DNA of 35,292 bases, taken from an uncultured Clostridia bacterium. GTDB taxonomy: Bacteria; Bacillota; Clostridia; TANB77; CAG-508. The notes beneath the pieces were generated by a model. The model worked only from the letters and a program-made list of their open reading frames with translations. It searched no databases and was not told the DNA's origin. Position numbers and translations under genes: made by a program. Shown here in pieces: positions 15,185 to 21,649 of this stretch; position 1 is the first letter of the stretch, and each line of letters starts with the position of its first letter. The stretch is taken from contig CANRGE010000018.1 of NCBI GenBank assembly GCA_947630065.1, positions 1-35,292 on the forward strand. The letters are read 5' to 3'.

Positions 15185-15211
15185 CAATGGTAAACTATCT
15201 GTTATATTTAA
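15185..15211 (+). promoter_or_regulatory. Right-end motif shared with the int leader
   Basis: CAATGGTAAACT followed by CTGTTATATTT, the same two blocks that lie on the opposite strand before int (7822-7853). Confidence 0.5.
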
Positions 15212-15215
15212 TCTT

Positions 15216-15237
15216 GTTCTAAAAAAGTTCTAAAAAA
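15216..15237. repeat. Right-end tandem repeat, possible integrase arm sites
   Basis: Two GTTCTAAAAAA units in tandem, matching 6592-6614 near the left end in the same orientation. Confidence 0.6.
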
Positions 15238-15290
15238 CTTATTTTTTAATCATAAAATTTGTATCTATGTATAAATCAATTTTTTATAAT

Positions 15291-15319
15291 TTGACAAGCT
15301 ATAAATACTTAAATATCAA
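15291..15319 (+). promoter_or_regulatory. Possible outward promoter at the right end
   Basis: TTGACA at 15291-15296 and a weak TATCAA at 15314-15319 with a 17-base spacer. In the integrated state it would read into the tRNA-Phe 3' remnant; in the excised circle it would read across attP into the element's tRNA-Phe. The -10 box matches only four of six bases. Confidence 0.35.
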
Positions 15320-15335
15320 TGCTTTAAATAATTTT

Positions 15336-15367
15336 ATTTTGTTTTAACTAATGTTAAATAACAAAAT
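15336..15367. repeat. Inverted repeat beside attR
   Basis: ATTTTGTT-TTAAC, loop TAAT, GTTAA-(AT)-AACAAAAT. It ends 9 bp before the attR core, where Int or Xis would act. Confidence 0.55.
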
Positions 15368-15376
15368 GGTACGAAA

Positions 15377-15422
15377 ACTGAAAATCCCTGTGTCACTGGT
15401 TCGATTCCCGTTCGAGGCACCA
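15377..15422 (+). pseudogene. 3' half of host tRNA-Phe with attR core
   Basis: It starts with the core ACTGAAAATC (15377-15386), continues with CCCT of the anticodon stem, variable loop, T-arm ACTGGTTCGATTCCCGT, acceptor TCGAGGC, discriminator A and CCA. These arms pair exactly with the 5' half at 6421-6460, not with the complete tRNA-Phe at 6477, which shows where the element entered. Confidence 0.95.
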
Positions 15423-15546
15423 TAAGTGCGAATTTTACAATTCGCAGTTAAAAGAGAATAGTGAAGAATGAATAATTAATAATTATAAATAGGAAATAAG
15501 AGCACTTATGTACTATTAACTATTAATTATTCATTTTTCATTATTC
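15421..15546. repeat. Interleaved inverted repeats downstream of attR
   Basis: Three structures: a 9-bp pair CATAAGTGC (15421-15429) / GCACTTATG (15502-15510); an 18-nt hairpin GCGAATT-TTAC-AATTCGC (15428-15445); and a long imperfect pair of about 32 bases (15456-15487 with 15513-15546, core GAATGAATAATTAAT). The first and third pairs alternate in order, a pseudoknot-like layout. It has no coding capacity. The rest of the gap to 15791 shows nothing I can name. Confidence 0.7.
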
Positions 15547-15791
15547 AATAAAATTATGGTTCAGGTTTAAAGTCAATAGTTGGGGCGAAAAATCTTGAAA
15601 GCATAAACATACATAATTTATAAGTGGTAAGTCGAAAATAAGTAAAAATATTAAATTTTATTGTTACAATTTATTTAGATAAATGATAATTTGCAAAAAT
15701 TAACATAATGCAATATAATTAAGATGTATTCAAAAGAATACATTTGTTAGTTCAGCCCAAATTTATATTAAAATTTTTAGGAGGATTCATC

Positions 15792-16541
15792 ATGAAAAAT
15801 GCAACGGTTATGAACGATGTTCAGGCAATTCTGAACTCTTATCTTGAAGAAGATGAGGTGCAGGAGTGCATCGAACAGCTTATGACAAGCGAAACAAAAG
15901 CTACAGAGTTTGAGACTATTAAGATACCTGGCTCTGACAGCCATATTTATGCAAAACTTATTAAGCACAAACCTGCAAACCATGAAGAAAAGATTTTTAT
16001 TGATAATCTCAAAGAGGCTATCAGTAAATCAATTAAAGATTTTGAAGTTTTTGTCAATGATCCGTCAATAGATAATGGCAAGCTCCAGTTCGTTCCTGGT
16101 TTCAAACCTGCTGTGGGGTATACCTATAATGAGTGGGAAAAAATCGCAAAGGAAAACGGCATTCATCTTGGCACAAAGGATGAGTACATTCTGTTTATGG
16201 GATGGCTTATAGATAGCCTGATTAATGAAGGTATGTATGAGAGGCATGCTTGGTTTGCAGTATGTACTGACTCAAAAAAGTTGGGACATTACTACAATTC
16301 AAGAAGGGCTAAAGGAAATTTTGAGGTCACTGGTTCCAGAAAGGTCGCAGGAAAATGTGACTTGGCTAATGCTTGTAAAATCTTAGCTAAAGATGATAAA
16401 GCTGGTGGTTACTGGATTGCTAGTGGTGACTATGACTGTAACTACTATCCGCTCGCCAATCTTATTCTCAAAGGCAATTATGATTATCGCAAGCACCGTT
16501 GCCTTGGTTGGTTTGTGCGTCGAAGCAACACTGCCCACTGA
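15792..16541 (+). CDS. Hypothetical protein with lectin/FGE-fold-like C-terminus, foreign codon use
   Basis: 249 residues; I do not recognise a named family. The N-terminal half is acidic and helical. The C-terminal part (about 165-249) ends in a pattern seen in C-type-lectin/formylglycine-enzyme folds: GGYWIASGDYD, an Asn- and Tyr-rich stretch, then LGWFVRR. It has no signal peptide or membrane segment, so it is cytoplasmic or phage-like. ATG 15792 has AGGAGG 7 bases upstream; the frame extends to 15744 without a ribosome site. Codon use is foreign: CGT, CGC and CGA arginines, CTC and CTG leucines, unlike the AGA/TTA habit of the neighbours. A strong terminator follows, then a repeat copy. 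Confidence 0.65.
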   Translation: MKNATVMNDVQAILNSYLEEDEVQECIEQLMTSETKATEFETIKIPGSDSHIYAKLIKHKPANHEEKIFIDNLKEAISKSIKDFEVFVNDPSIDNGKLQFVPGFKPAVGYTYNEWEKIAKENGIHLGTKDEYILFMGWLIDSLINEGMYERHAWFAVCTDSKKLGHYYNSRRAKGNFEVTGSRKVAGKCDLANACKILAKDDKAGGYWIASGDYDCNYYPLANLILKGNYDYRKHRCLGWFVRRSNTAH

Positions 16542-16556
16542 TACTGCACCTGAACG

Positions 16557-16591
16557 ATAGAGCTCTCTAATTTAGAGGGCTCTATTTTTTT
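16557..16591 (+). terminator. Rho-independent terminator
   Basis: Stem ATAGAGC-CTCT / AGAG-GGCTCTAT (one bulge) with loop AATTT, then T6. It lies 15 bp after the stop codon of the 15792 gene. Confidence 0.92.
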
Positions 16592-16759
16592 ATATAATAG
16601 GAAAGTTCTACTTTCCTATTATATAAAAAACATAACATTGCACAGAAAATTTACTTTGTAAATTTTCGCGTTAACAAATCTTTACGCTTCTTTGAGACCT
16701 TGAATTTAGATAGTAAACTTTAAGATGTAGTGAAAAGGTCTCGCGAAGCGAGATTTGTT
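16591..16759. repeat. Dispersed three-hairpin repeat, copy 3
   Basis: Hairpin 1 arms 16591-16606 and 16610-16625 (loop TCT), hairpin 2 AAAATTTAC/GTAAATTTT, hairpin 3 16673-16759. It differs from copy 2 by a few single bases (for example TAGTAAAC for TAGCAAAC and GTAGTG for GTAGAG in the hairpin 3 loop). It starts directly at the T-run of the preceding terminator. Confidence 0.9.
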
Positions 16760-16801
16760 CTATAAAGTAAAAAATATGGTTCAAAGTTTATAGGAAAAAT
16801 A

Positions 16802-16942
16802 TTAGATATAAGGTTCAATAAGAAAATTGCCATTTTCAGTTACTTGGTAATATTCTTGTTTTTCAGTATCAACTTTTAAAATATTTAAAAAACCACTATC
16901 TCCAACAGATGAGTCAATATAATAATGAGACTCTCCATCATA
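16802..16942 (-). pseudogene. 5'-truncated gene remnant
   Basis: An open frame of about 46 codons reads from YDGESHYYIDSSVG to ENGNFLIEPYI and stop. It has no usable start codon or ribosome site, and an in-frame stop (TAA) lies shortly upstream. The regular protein-like composition suggests the C-terminal end of a lost gene rather than chance. I do not recognise the family. It lies beside repeat copy 3, so rearrangement at the repeat may have removed the rest. 16943-17034 shows nothing. Confidence 0.4.
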
Positions 16943-17034
16943 AAAAATGCATAGAAGAAAAATTATATATTATGCACAGCAAAGTGGCTTAAAAAAGGCA
17001 TTAATAAAAAGTAAAAAAAGGCAAACGAAAAAAG

Positions 17035-17079
17035 AAAGCAAACAAATCTTATAATATTTTTATAAAATTTGTTTGCTTT
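17035..17079 (-). terminator. Terminator of the spore coat pair
   Basis: A long A+T-rich stem (AAGCAAACAAAT with ATTTGTTTGCTT) followed by a T-rich tract on the minus strand, six bases after the stop codon at 17085. Confidence 0.8.
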
Positions 17080-17084
17080 TCTTT

Positions 17085-17333
17085 TTATTGCATAGCAGTA
17101 AATTTTTGTTTAACAGTATCTATTTTTGTTTGTTCTACATTTTGCATATTGTACCAACCTTTTTCTGCCATTAAGTTGTATATTTTGTTTTGAATATCTA
17201 AAGACTCATTTAGAGCTTCTTTAAAAGCAGTGTGAACATCTGCTGTTGATGATTCTATACTTCCGTGTAAATATAAATCACAAACACCTTTTATAATTAG
17301 TAATTCTTTTTCCATTATATCTTTATCTTCCAT
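17085..17333 (-). CDS. CotF-like spore coat protein (C-terminal half)
   Basis: An 82-residue protein resembling the C-terminal half of the Coat F domain: an amphipathic helix with LYLHGSIESSTADVH, a second helix EALNESLDIQNKIYNLM, and the characteristic AEKGWY followed by a Gln-containing helix. Coat F proteins fold as ferritin-like helical bundles and occur in the spore coat. It is the second gene of a pair; the partner at 17343 supplies the N-terminal half-like helices. AGGAGG is 5 bases before the ATG. It implies that the organism can sporulate. Confidence 0.8.
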   Translation of the reverse strand: MEDKDIMEKELLIIKGVCDLYLHGSIESSTADVHTAFKEALNESLDIQNKIYNLMAEKGWYNMQNVEQTKIDTVKQKFTAMQ

Positions 17334-17342
17334 GATAACCTC

Positions 17343-17516
17343 CTATAGTAAATTTAAAAATTTATTAAAAATTTCATTATGTTTTTGAACTAATTCTCCC
17401 ATGTACGTAGAAAGAGTTGCATCTGTCAATTGTGAAGAAGCTTTTTGTGCACATGATTTCATAAAATTTTCATGACCTAAAGCATCTTCGATATACAATA
17501 ATTCTTTACTTGTCAT
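17343..17516 (-). CDS. CotF-like small spore coat protein (N-terminal half)
   Basis: A 57-residue protein with the first helices of the Coat F bundle: KELLYIEDALGHENFMKSCAQKASSQ, then TLSTYMGELVQKHNEIFNKFLNLL. Such half-size partners of CotF-like proteins occur in tandem in Clostridia. ATG 17516 is chosen because AGGTGG is 8 bases upstream; an in-frame GTG start further up overlaps the ribosome site. It ends 9 bp before the next coat gene, so they are cotranscribed and may form a heterodimer. It is expected to be sporulation-regulated, but I found no clear sigma-E or sigma-K promoter. Confidence 0.72.
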   Translation of the reverse strand: MTSKELLYIEDALGHENFMKSCAQKASSQLTDATLSTYMGELVQKHNEIFNKFLNLL

Positions 17517-17576
17517 AATTATCACCACCTATTAGTAATTTTTCCCAAAAATAATAAAAATATACTAATTAATATA

Positions 17577-17618
17577 TAAAAAGAGAAAGGAAAATGCATT
17601 GCATCTTCCTTTCTCTTT
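17577..17618 (-). terminator. Terminator of the MYG1-like gene
   Basis: A perfect 13-bp stem AAAGAGAAAGGAA/TTCCTTTCTCTTT followed by T5 on the minus strand. Confidence 0.9.
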
Positions 17619-17642
17619 AGCTAATTTAATCAGCAATACTTA

Positions 17643-18461
17643 TTATGGAACCAAATAGTCTACCTTTTTACATTTTGCATATGTGACTGCAAGTTTTAAT
17701 GTATTACAAAATGTAAAAGAATTTTCACGCAGATTACTTATAATAAAGCCGTTAGAATAAGGATAAATTAAGAAAATCAATTCTTTTGCAAGCGGAAGAG
17801 TTGACTTTTTTATTAAGCGTTCTATAGGTAAGAAATTTTCAAGAATCAACAATCCGTTATCAGCTTTTAACAGTAATTTGCGAAATGCGGAAGGGTCTTC
17901 AGATAAAACATTCAGCTGTTTAGCAATATTTTCAGCATTAATTAAGAAATTGCTAAAAATTGTATCAGCAAAGTTAGCAGCTTCTATAAATGCCCAATCA
18001 TTTGAATCTTTGTCACGTAAATTATTAAAGTTTTCAATAATCATGTTGATATCACAAGGAAGCGGGCAATCTATAAAATGGTTCTGCTCAAAAGAATCGA
18101 GAGTCTGGATAAGAGTTGAATCAATATAATTGAATACGAAATTAGAATTACAAGATTCAGAAAGTATCTTAGGACCATACTCTTTCCAAATTATACCAGC
18201 GCAACCATAAGCTATATTATTATCACGCTTCTTAATATTACCTTCAGTAGAAGTAAAATTTGAATCGATAATAATAAGTGTGCTAGAATTGCTATCTGGA
18301 TAATTATTACTATTAGACCGACACAAAAATATTTTATTAAGTGCCTTACTTAAGATTACAGTTGCAACGATTTCTGAAGCGCTAAAATGCCCTTTGTGAG
18401 TGACAACAGATGCCTTCCTAATATCAGAGACAATGTTCAAATTAATACCTTCATAAAACAT
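17643..18461 (-). CDS. MYG1/UPF0160-family protein with degenerate active site
   Basis: 272 residues. The opening THKGHFSASE (21-30) corresponds to the MYG1 signature THxGxFHxDE, and the following RDNNIAYGCAGIIWKEYG matches the family's A/SSAGLIWKHYG block; the order and length fit. MYG1 proteins are DHH-like 3'-5' RNA exonucleases. Here the second His and the Asp of the signature are Ser (S27, S29), and the DHH motif expected between the two blocks is missing, so metal-dependent catalysis is probably lost. GGAGG precedes the ATG. Codon use (CGC, CGT, CTG) is unlike its neighbours and suggests acquisition. It is a single-gene unit. The family assignment rests on two motifs. Confidence 0.6.
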   Translation of the reverse strand: MFYEGINLNIVSDIRKASVVTHKGHFSASEIVATVILSKALNKIFLCRSNSNNYPDSNSSTLIIIDSNFTSTEGNIKKRDNNIAYGCAGIIWKEYGPKILSESCNSNFVFNYIDSTLIQTLDSFEQNHFIDCPLPCDINMIIENFNNLRDKDSNDWAFIEAANFADTIFSNFLINAENIAKQLNVLSEDPSAFRKLLLKADNGLLILENFLPIERLIKKSTLPLAKELIFLIYPYSNGFIISNLRENSFTFCNTLKLAVTYAKCKKVDYLVP

Positions 18462-18790
18462 AATATTATACCTCCAATAATCTTTTTTGCTGTTTAAATC
18501 AGCTTTTTCGCACTTTTTAAAGTATATATCTTTTCAACTTTAAATTATACGAACTGATTTTAACAACTTAATATTAAATTGTTAATGTACATTCCAAAAT
18601 ATATTGGACTATTACTATTATACTATAATTTACATAAAAGTTCAAATATAATAAAAGAAAATAAATTTTGAATATTATGTGTCGAAAAGCAAATTGATAT
18701 GATATAATAACACATAGTTGCAATTAATTGTAGCAATAAATTAGGAATTAGAATATTATTTAAAAGAAAAAATATAAGGGAGAATAATAT
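18462..18790. other. Divergent intergenic region
   Basis: A gap of 329 bp between the MYG1-like gene (minus) and murL (plus), very A+T-rich. A TATAAT at 18703-18708 could be the murL -10 box, but no good -35 box stands at the right distance. No tRNA, small gene or strong hairpin is seen. Confidence 0.5.
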
Positions 18791-20170
18791 ATGGATAAAG
18801 CATTATTATTTAAAGAATATAGAGAAAAATATAAAGAATTCTATTTTAATAAGTATAGTGTAAGAGAAGATGATAAAAAAATATATTTAGAATATGAATT
18901 TGAAATCTTAGGACTTACCAAATTCACACCCCAAATAGAGATAATAAAGAAAGATATAAAATTTAAAAATATAGATAGCATGTATATTAAAAATATGGTA
19001 TTCCATATAGGACTTATAGAATTAATTAGCTATTGGAAAGCAACATGTTGTCCACAAATTATTATAAAATGTGGATTTTTAAATGAGGAACAAATTAAGT
19101 GGTGGAAAAAACTATATTATTATGGATTAGGAGAATTATTCTTTACAAATAATATACAAGTAAGTTTTGACGAATTTGTGAATATAGAATGTGAAAAACA
19201 AAATAATGAATTAGAATATGAAAAAATTGAAGAAAATTCAAAAGGATATATAGTTCCAATTGGAGGAGGAAAAGATTCAGTAGTAACATTAGAAACACTT
19301 AATATTAATAAAAAAGAAGATTATTGTTTAATAATAAATCCTAAACCTGTAACTCTAAAATGTGCACAAATAGCGGGATTTGAAGACAACAATATAATAG
19401 AAATACATAGAAATATAGATAGTAATTTAATAAAGTTAAATGAGAAGGGATGTATAAATGGACATACACCGTTTTCAGCTATGCTTGCTTTTACATCTTA
19501 TTTTATAGCATATTTAACAGGTAAAAAATATGTAGCATTATCAAATGAAAATAGTGCAAACGAAACAAATGTAGTTGGAGAAAAAATAAATCATCAATAT
19601 TCGAAAAGCTTTGAATTTGAATGTGATTTTGAACAATATTCAGAAAAATATTTAAAAGCATCAGTTAAATACTTTAGTTTTTTAAGACCATTAAATGAAT
19701 TGCAAATTGCAAAAATATTCTCAAAAAAAGAAAAATATCATAGTGTTTTTAAAAGTTGCAATGTAGGCAGTAAATCTAAAGATTGGATATGGTGTTGTAA
19801 TTGTGCAAAATGCTTATTTGCTTATATAATATTAAGTCCATATTTATATAAAGAAAAATTAGTAAATATATTTGGCGAAGATTTATTTAACAAAGAAAGT
19901 TTATTAAAAACTTTTGTAGAATTAATAGGAAAAGGGGAAACAAAACCATTTGATTGTGTAGGTACATTTGAAGAGGTTAATTTTGCAATAAGTAGAACTA
20001 TTGAAAATTTGCAAAATCAAAATAAAGAACTACCATATTTATTAAAGTATTACATAGATAACTATGAGTTAGTAGATACTAGCGAAGATATAACTAAAAG
20101 ATATGTAAATGAAAATAATTTAAATGAAGAACAAAATAATCTATTAAGAAAAGAGGTATTTATTAAGTGA
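18791..20170 (+). CDS. murL: Probable UDP-MurNAc-L-Ala-L-Glu epimerase (MurL)
   Basis: 459 residues. The phosphate loop GGGKDS (158-163) is of the ATP-pyrophosphatase type, fitting MurL's ATP-to-AMP epimerization. The segment SNENSANETNVV (251-262) plus NHQYSKSFEFE (267-277) resembles the conserved MurL core, and a cysteine cluster (C323, C335, C336, C338, C341) near the end is also present. In Xanthomonas MurL converts the terminal L-Glu of UDP-MurNAc-L-Ala-L-Glu to D-Glu after MurD2 adds it. The next gene is a Mur ligase overlapping by 4 bp, the same pairing, which is the best support. It is cytoplasmic. AAGGGAG lies before the ATG. The assignment is from motif memory and context. Confidence 0.72.
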   Translation: MDKALLFKEYREKYKEFYFNKYSVREDDKKIYLEYEFEILGLTKFTPQIEIIKKDIKFKNIDSMYIKNMVFHIGLIELISYWKATCCPQIIIKCGFLNEEQIKWWKKLYYYGLGELFFTNNIQVSFDEFVNIECEKQNNELEYEKIEENSKGYIVPIGGGKDSVVTLETLNINKKEDYCLIINPKPVTLKCAQIAGFEDNNIIEIHRNIDSNLIKLNEKGCINGHTPFSAMLAFTSYFIAYLTGKKYVALSNENSANETNVVGEKINHQYSKSFEFECDFEQYSEKYLKASVKYFSFLRPLNELQIAKIFSKKEKYHSVFKSCNVGSKSKDWIWCCNCAKCLFAYIILSPYLYKEKLVNIFGEDLFNKESLLKTFVELIGKGETKPFDCVGTFEEVNFAISRTIENLQNQNKELPYLLKYYIDNYELVDTSEDITKRYVNENNLNEEQNNLLRKEVFIK

Positions 20171-21510
20171 TAAATGAATTAATAAAATACTTTAAAAATA
20201 AAAAAATACTTATATTAGGTTTTGGAAAAGAAGGTCAATCAACATATAATTTAATAAGAAAATATTTGAAAAAGCAACAACTATATATAGCAGACCGAAA
20301 AGAAAAATTTTATGAAGATTATGAAATTTTAAAAAATGATAAAAATGTTATATACATATATGGAGAACATTATTTAGATAATTTAGAACAGTATGATATT
20401 ATAATGAAATCTCCAGGAATATCTTTTGTAGGAATAGATACAAGTAAATATATTAAAAAGATAAAATCACAATTAGAGTTACTATTAGAATTTTTTGATG
20501 TTTTTACAATAGGCATTACAGGAACAAAAGGAAAAAGTACAACAAGTTCATTAATTTATGAAGTATTGAAACAACAAAACAAAAATGTAAAACTATTAGG
20601 AAATATTGGTATTCCTGTGTTTGATTATGTATCAGAAATTAATAAAGAAATGATATTAGTTTTAGAAATGTCATCACATCAATTAGAATTTATGGAAAAA
20701 TCGCCTAATATTGCTGTATTATTAAATGTTTATGAAGAACATCTAGACCATTATGAAAGCTTTGAAGAATATGCATTAGCAAAATGTAACATATATATGT
20801 GGCAAAAGGAAAATGATTATTTTTTATATAATTATGATAATGAAATGTTAAACAAATTAGTAAAGGAAACTAAGTCTAAAACATACAGAATTAGTATTAA
20901 TGGAAATAAAGATGGCAATGTAGTATTAAAACAAGATAAAATATATGTAAATGATAAAGTAGTTTATAATGCTAATGAAAAGAGAAATTTAATAGGAAAT
21001 CATAATTTAAACAATATAATGTTTGTAGTGACTGTTTCAGAAATATTAAAATTAGATTTAGAAAAAACAATAAAAACAATAAACGAGTTTAAGCCATTAG
21101 AGCATAGATTAGAACTTGTAGGAACTTATAACGATATTATATATTACGATAACAGTATAGGAACTATTCCAATGGCAACAATAGAAGCAGTAAATGCATT
21201 GAAAGAAGTTGATACACTAATTATAGGAGGAATGGATAGAGGAATAGACTATAGTGAGTTTATAGAATTTTTAAATAATAGTAATATAAGTAATATAATT
21301 TGTATGCCAAAAACAGGGCATGATATTGCTAAAAAATTGGTAGAAAATAAAAAATATATTGTTCAAACACTAGAAGAAGCGGTAGAAGTAGCAAAAAAGG
21401 TGACAAAGAAAAATAAGATATGTTTATTATCACCAGCTGCGGCAAGCTATGGATTCTTTAAAAATTTTGAAGAAAAAGGCAATTTATACAAGGAATTAGT
21501 AAAAAAATAG
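20167..21510 (+). CDS. murD2: MurD-family ligase, probably MurD2 (L-Glu adding)
   Basis: 447 residues in three Mur-ligase domains: N-terminal Rossmann-like (about 1-108, GFGKEGQST), central ATPase with GTKGKST (119-125) and MSSHQLEF and HLDHY, and a C-terminal domain with EHRLELV and DNSIGTIPMAT. Canonical MurD has DSKATN where this one has DNSIGTIP, that is, the lysine is missing near the Glu site; that fits MurD2, which ligates L-Glu. It starts at GTG, overlapping the murL stop by 4 bp (GTGA), so translation is coupled. It should act before MurL in the cytoplasm. Whether a normal murD and racemase murI exist elsewhere cannot be seen here. Confidence 0.75.
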   Translation: MINELIKYFKNKKILILGFGKEGQSTYNLIRKYLKKQQLYIADRKEKFYEDYEILKNDKNVIYIYGEHYLDNLEQYDIIMKSPGISFVGIDTSKYIKKIKSQLELLLEFFDVFTIGITGTKGKSTTSSLIYEVLKQQNKNVKLLGNIGIPVFDYVSEINKEMILVLEMSSHQLEFMEKSPNIAVLLNVYEEHLDHYESFEEYALAKCNIYMWQKENDYFLYNYDNEMLNKLVKETKSKTYRISINGNKDGNVVLKQDKIYVNDKVVYNANEKRNLIGNHNLNNIMFVVTVSEILKLDLEKTIKTINEFKPLEHRLELVGTYNDIIYYDNSIGTIPMATIEAVNALKEVDTLIIGGMDRGIDYSEFIEFLNNSNISNIICMPKTGHDIAKKLVENKKYIVQTLEEAVEVAKKVTKKNKICLLSPAAASYGFFKNFEEKGNLYKELVKK

Positions 21511-21533
21511 ATAATCCTGATATTAAAATGTAC

Positions 21534-21562
21534 TTGAAAAGTACAATAAAATATTATATAAT
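21534..21562 (+). promoter_or_regulatory. Promoter of the small membrane protein gene
   Basis: TTGAAA at 21534-21539, 17-base spacer, TATAAT at 21557-21562. A 9-bp hairpin (TTCCAAATA/TATTTGGAA, 21582-21607) lies in the leader. Confidence 0.75.
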
Positions 21563-21649
21563 AAATATATTAAACTATAGGTTCCAAATAAATAATCATA
21601 TTTGGAAAAGTAACTTTTAATAATTAATTAATAGAAAAGGAGAATGAAA

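Larger units (their letters stand above)
6451..15386. mobile_element. Tn916-family-like mobilizable element inserted in tRNA-Phe
   Basis: It is bounded by the 10-bp direct repeat ACTGAAAATC (6451-6460 and 15377-15386), which covers the anticodon loop of the interrupted tRNA-Phe; the repeat unit is 8926 bp. Contents from the left: a complete tRNA-Phe; then on the minus strand integrase, excisionase, Rep/relaxase, a frameshifted FtsK-type ATPase, a DUF961 protein, an unknown protein and a ribbon-helix-helix protein; and on the plus strand a double AbrB regulator, a wall-anchored protein and a class B sortase. The order of int, xis, Orf20-like, Orf21-like and DUF961 genes follows the Tn916/ICEBs1 recombination and DNA-processing modules. 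No VirB4, TcpC or lytic transglycosylase genes are present, so transfer would need a helper. Confidence 0.9.

Noticed and set aside
6477..15386. Element left boundary inside the complete tRNA-Phe (core copy 6507-6516)
   Set aside because: The 3' half at 15377 pairs with the 5' half at 6421, not with the 6477 gene, whose own two halves already pair fully.
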